From Symbiodinium natans (Eukaryota > Sar > Dinophyceae > Suessiales > Symbiodiniaceae): a DNA stretch of 64,000 nt. The DNA is taken from contig CAJNDS010000347.1 of assembly GCA_905221605.1 (NCBI GenBank), positions 248,001 to 312,000 on the forward strand. The letters run 5' to 3'. Both the position numbers and the translations under genes were made by a program. Positions within the stretch are counted from its first letter, which is position 1; each line of letters begins with the position of its first letter. Below the pieces are notes generated by a model that did not search any database, had not been told where the DNA came from, and was given only the letters and a program-made list of their open reading frames with translations. Of this stretch, positions 60,179 to 64,000 are shown piece by piece.

Positions 60179-61275
60179 CATACCCTCATGCGACAATTCG
60201 TCGCCTGAGCCATGAGACAGGCGAGGAAGCTAAGGAAAACAATCTCCCGGTCTCACTCGCGTCGGCCTTTTCCCGTGGCTTTGGCCATGGAGCCATGTGA
60301 GCCGCTCGCCGGGCTACCACACTTTTGAGGGAGCTTTAACTGGAGGAGTCCCAAAAGCAGTGTGGTTGCCATTGTTTTTCTTTTTTCCTTTTTTGTTTTT
60401 GGGGGAGGGGGAGGGGTGGGGGTTCTATAATGAGGATTCTAGTATTTGGGGGCGTATATCAGGGGTGCCTCATTTTGCGAAATGCACATGTGAGCTTGAG
60501 GTTTGGGGCTCCAAGCTACTCCTCACATTTCCAGGTGTTGCAGCTTCCGGGTTAGTGTATGGCCTTGTGGTGCAGCTTCTGGCTGTTAATGTTTGAGGGC
60601 TTGGGGCAACCTGGTTCTTGAGAGGCGTCCTACGGCCATCGTTACTAGCATAGACTGATCCTTGGTTCGCTTTACCACCTCTGATGACATAAGCGGAGCG
60701 GTTCAGGCCACAAACCTCAAGCTCCACTCTACTTCCGACAACGATGTGCAGAAGGCATCGTTTATGGTAGCGCAGGAGAGGTTGCAACTGGCACACGTGC
60801 ATCCCTCGTCTTTTTGTTTGCAGCTTCTCAGCTGCCCATTTACGGGCCGCCTGGCTGCTTTCAGACCTCATTGTTCGCTACCTTGAAGATATAGTCCCAG
60901 GCCTCCCGAAATTCCGTTCAGCAGGATGCGGTAAGACGGTATGACACAGTCTAAACAGCAGGCGGCTTGCAGAATTCGCACCAGAGGACGCATAAAGCGC
61001 CCAGCAGCAATGCCTACTTCCTACACCACGGCCCCCCTCCTCTGCTGGAAGAAGGACGGTGGCCTGTGACCAGTGCGGAGGTTCTTATGGTTTCTTTGGA
61101 AAAAAGACCTCAGCATATTGGGCAAATGGGTCACGGGCTTATCAAAAGGTGTTTGCGAGCCCAGAATGCCAAGCCCATGACCACACCCTTGAAAGCCCAA
61201 AACCGGCGATTTCTTGTTGAAACAGATGTCTGGCGATCTTTCGAAAGGAACCACCCTCATGTCGCAGGCTGCATG

Positions 61276-61276
61276 C

Positions 61277-61312
<36 letters not shown>
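61276..61312. repeat. AT repeat followed by T-run
   Basis: ATATAT then TTTTTTTT; simple repeat. Confidence 0.9.
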
Positions 61313-61315
<3 letters not shown>

Positions 61316-61689
61316 TTTCGGGGGTTTCTGTTTCATCCCCCTATTCAGTCTCCACCTGCTTTGCTTAAACCAAAGCCTGGGGCAGTATGGCATTTGACAC
61401 CTACTTGTGGGAATGGTCTGGAATTCAGCGGCGCCCAAACTAAACCCGTGATTGCCATCGTTCTGCTTCTCAGGCCGTCACGACAATGCCGCCTCTACCA
61501 CTCCGACGACTGATACCGGCGCTGTTACCGCCACTACCACGAATTCACGAATCGCGAGCACATGGTGGTGGTTTGTTGTAGTAATGGAGGAGGAGGAGGA
61601 GGAGAGGAGGTGGTGTCTGGCCGGGCTTCCCGGCACAAAGTCCCAGCAAGGAGACGGTTGCCAGCTGTCCTCAGGCGGCGTTCTGAGGG

Positions 61690-61945
61690 AAGAGCGTGTT
61701 TGTTTTTGTTTGTGTTGTGCTTGTGGTTGTGGTGGATGTGGTGGATGTGGTGGATGTGGTGGTGGTTTGGTTGTTGTTGTGGTTGTTGTTGGTTGTTGCT
61801 GGTTGTTGCTGGTTGCTGCTGGTTGCTGCTGGTTGCTGCTGGTTGCGGTTGGTTGCTGTTTTCTTGCCGTTGGTTGCTGTTGGTTGTTGGTTGTTGGTGG
61901 CTGGTTGTTGGCTATTGTTTGTTGTTGGTTGTTTGTTGTAATGTT
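61690..61945. repeat. GTT/GGT-rich degenerate repeat
   Basis: TGGTGGATG 9-bp units (about 61730-61765) pass into GGTTGTTGCT and GGTTGCTGCT 10-bp units (about 61790-61860). Confidence 0.9.
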
Positions 61946-61963
61946 GTTTGTCATGTGCTTTTC

Positions 61964-62400
61964 TTTCTCGCTCTCTGGCTCTCTGGCTCTCTGGCTCTCT
62001 GGCTCTCTGGCTCTCTGGCTCTCTGGCTCTCTGGCTCTCTGGCTCTCTGGCTCTCTGGCTCTCTGGCTCTCTGGGCTCTCTGTCTCTCTGTCTCTCTGTC
62101 TCTCTGTCTCTCTGTCTCTCTGTCTCTCTGTCTCTCTGTCTCTCTGTCTCTCTGTCTCTCTGTCTCTCTGTCTCTCTGTCTCTCTGTCTCTCTGTCTCCC
62201 TGTCTCTCTGTCTCTCTGTCTCTCTGTCTCTCTGTCTCTCTGTCTCTCTGTCTCTCTGTCTCTCTGTCTCTCTGTCTCTCTGTCTCTCTGTCTCTCTGTC
62301 TCTCTGTCTCTCTGTCTCTCTGTCTCTCTGTCTCTCTGTCTCTCTCCTTCTCTCCTTCTCTCCTTCTCTCCTTCTCTCCTTCTCTCTTTCTCTTTCTCTC
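61964..62400. repeat. Two-block CTCTCTGG / CTCTCTGT octanucleotide array
   Basis: About eleven GCTCTCTG units (61970-62060) switch once to about thirty-four TCTCTCTG units (62070-62345), then CTTCTCT units. Three long frames on the plus strand and one on the minus come only from the 8-bp period. Confidence 0.97.
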
Positions 62401-63170
62401 TATTTGTTCGGAAGAAAGACCGTCTCCCCTGAGTGCCGGTTCCTCTTAGCAATATTCAACAAAAGGCCCTCTGCAACCTCCGCCCCGCTCGCTGCGGTCT
62501 CTAAAACCAAACTTGGAGACAAGAGGCGCTGCAGGCCTACTGGAGTGACATTGTCCTCCCGCACACTTGGTGTTTGGAAACTTGGGGGCTTCTCCAGGTT
62601 TCTGTATGGCATTTCTGATTTAGAAAAAGCTCTGAAGTTCACGGGGGTTGAGACGCCAAGCGCCAACATAAATTTCTCGAGGCTTTGGGGCTCCGATTGA
62701 AGATTATAACTAAGGACTTTGTTCAGGTGCACGTTGCCAACCCAAAAGCATCTCGTTTGGGAATACTCGTGACTGCGTGATTCTGGCACGCTTGGGAAAG
62801 CCCCCTATGCAGTGCTCAGTAGTGCAAGCCAGGAGGACCCTTGAATACTTGGTGCGCAGACACGGGTCAGACCCGAAAGATTGGACATGCCTGCGTTCTA
62901 TCCTATCCACCCAGCTCACGTCACCCTGCCCAAAACCCTTTTGCTGCCAGAAGTGTGCTCCTGTGGAGGCAGGACCTGTCACGGGAGCCGATGGACAGGC
63001 TCTGCTTGGTTGGGCTTCCGAATGGTTGAAAGGGGCTGAGTTCAGAGATGACAGGTCTTCAAGAGATTGTTGGGCTCATCTTGCCTCGCTGCAATGGAGG
63101 CCAGACGGGCGTCCCAATGGAAACACTGTTTTTGGCGGTTCTTCTTGGGAGCTTCAGAAGAGTCCTGCAC
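62401..63170. other. Coding-like but unassigned
   Basis: Both strands are open: minus 62400-62789 (contains SVREDNVTPVGLQRLLSPSL) and plus 62777-63205 (contains TLEYLVRRHGSDPKDWTCLR). Neither shows a family motif or a paired splice site, so neither is called. Confidence 0.3.
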
Positions 63171-63293
63171 CTGCTCTGCGACTTTCATGGCTTGATTCGG
63201 CTTGATGACTCTGGGGCCCTCTTCCGCAAGCCTTGCAGCGCACAATAACGCACTCCGAATCGCAGCCTCGTCCGTGCGCCGGCCGAGGAGTAG
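63171..63293 (-). CDS. Probable internal exon, unknown protein
   Basis: Forty-one codons, LLLGRRTDEAAIRSALLCAA then RLAEEGPRVIKPNQAMKVAE and Q, phase 0, between a CAG acceptor and a CAG-GTGCAG donor. Strongly helical, Ala/Arg/Glu-rich. The acceptor is followed by C rather than G. It lies upstream of CARS on the same strand and could belong to it or to a neighbouring gene; no family recognised. Confidence 0.42.
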
Positions 63294-64000
63294 CTGAACC
63301 ATCCAGATCTCAGGGATCTCAGGCTTTGGGTTGGGAACAGATTGACTTGGGCGCTAGGCGCTATACCTCGGGATTCCTGCTGCTTCGTTGCTGCTTAAAC
63401 TTGGCGGCCGGCCGCCATGCGTAAAAACAGAAGTGAAGGGAGCAGCTAGGGTCAAGGCCAGAATGACTTCGCTTGCATACATTCCGCGGATGTCATCGCG
63501 GCCCACCTGACAACACAGCGGAGTTGAGCTTTTTGAAATGTTCTCCTGCGCTATGCGCAGCTGCAAGCGGAAAACAACCCGGTGAATGTTTGAGGTTCAG
63601 CTTCTTTGGTTCAGGCCCCCGAGTCCATGAATCCAGAATCGCAATACTCCTGCACCTCAAGGCTTTGTGAAGTCGAGGCCCTATAGCAACCTTGATTGTC
63701 GGGGCTAATCATGGTTCCGGCCAACCCAAAACGCGGAGGCCTCCAGGCACATGGCACTGAGGCCTGAGGACACACTGGAGTTCCCACAGCATGGTGGCCC
63801 TGTACCCTACATGATGTTGCCTTTGCCTGCAGGCTATGCCGCTCTCAGGAGGGCGTGTCATGTGTTCAGGATAGCACAAAATCATCGAGCTTCTTGTGGC
63901 TTGTGAGTCCTGGACAGCATGTCAGGCACCATGGAGCACTAGGTAGTCCTGAAGCTCCGTCCTCTTCTGAGCTCTCAACAGGAGAGAGATTCTGGGAAGA
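63294..64000. other. No gene assigned
   Basis: Ordinary mixed sequence to the window end. No long frame, repeat or motif recognised. Confidence 0.5.

Noticed and set aside
59679-60215. Thr/His and Cys/Val repeat frames
   Set aside because: Translation of CA and ACACAGAC microsatellites.
61452-62452. Three frames of about 250-325 codons over the CT octamer array
   Set aside because: An 8-bp repeat rotates through all frames without stops; the content is only S-L-C-L or R-E-T-E repeats.

Overview
The window looks like nuclear DNA of a dinoflagellate, most likely a Symbiodiniaceae-type alga. The evidence is a eukaryotic cysteinyl-tRNA synthetase cut into tiny exons, introns that mostly begin with GC or GA rather than GT and end in AG followed by G, RCC1-type repeats of the C-F-G-x-N kind common in these algae, very long simple-sequence arrays, and about 50% GC by eye. 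There are no bacterial operons, ribosome-binding sites, CRISPR arrays, rRNAs or recognisable tRNAs.

Main gene: the minus strand from about 56.2 kb (perhaps 56.7 kb) down to 23.93 kb carries a cytosolic-type cysteinyl-tRNA synthetase. I placed 33 exons of 28-150 bp by matching short translations, in order, to the conserved family blocks: [42 protein letters not shown] and the lysine-rich eukaryotic C-terminal tail. Reading phase agrees at nearly every adjacent junction. A few exons are still missing: between 52.4 and 50.6 kb, 50.06 and 49.6 kb, 48.5 and 47.8 kb, 46.4 and 42.6 kb, 39.3 and 27.9 kb, and 27.9 and 26.5 kb.

Left part (1-23.9 kb): a 1.4-kb AGT-repeat field beside a possible coding exon (226-288); an intronless 416-codon ORF of unknown function (4733-5983, minus); an RCC1-repeat exon (10.66-11.55 kb, minus); a probable membrane-protein exon pair (13.85-14.40 kb, minus); and several weak exon candidates. 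The rest is intron or intergenic sequence with microsatellites.

Right part (56.7-64 kb): little that can be named. It holds octanucleotide arrays (59.84-60.18 and 61.96-62.40 kb) and a well-formed but unidentified minus-strand exon (63171-63293).

In sequence of this kind, chance open frames with decent GT/AG signals are frequent. Many attractive ones fall inside introns of the synthetase and were rejected. Names are given only where family motifs are visible.
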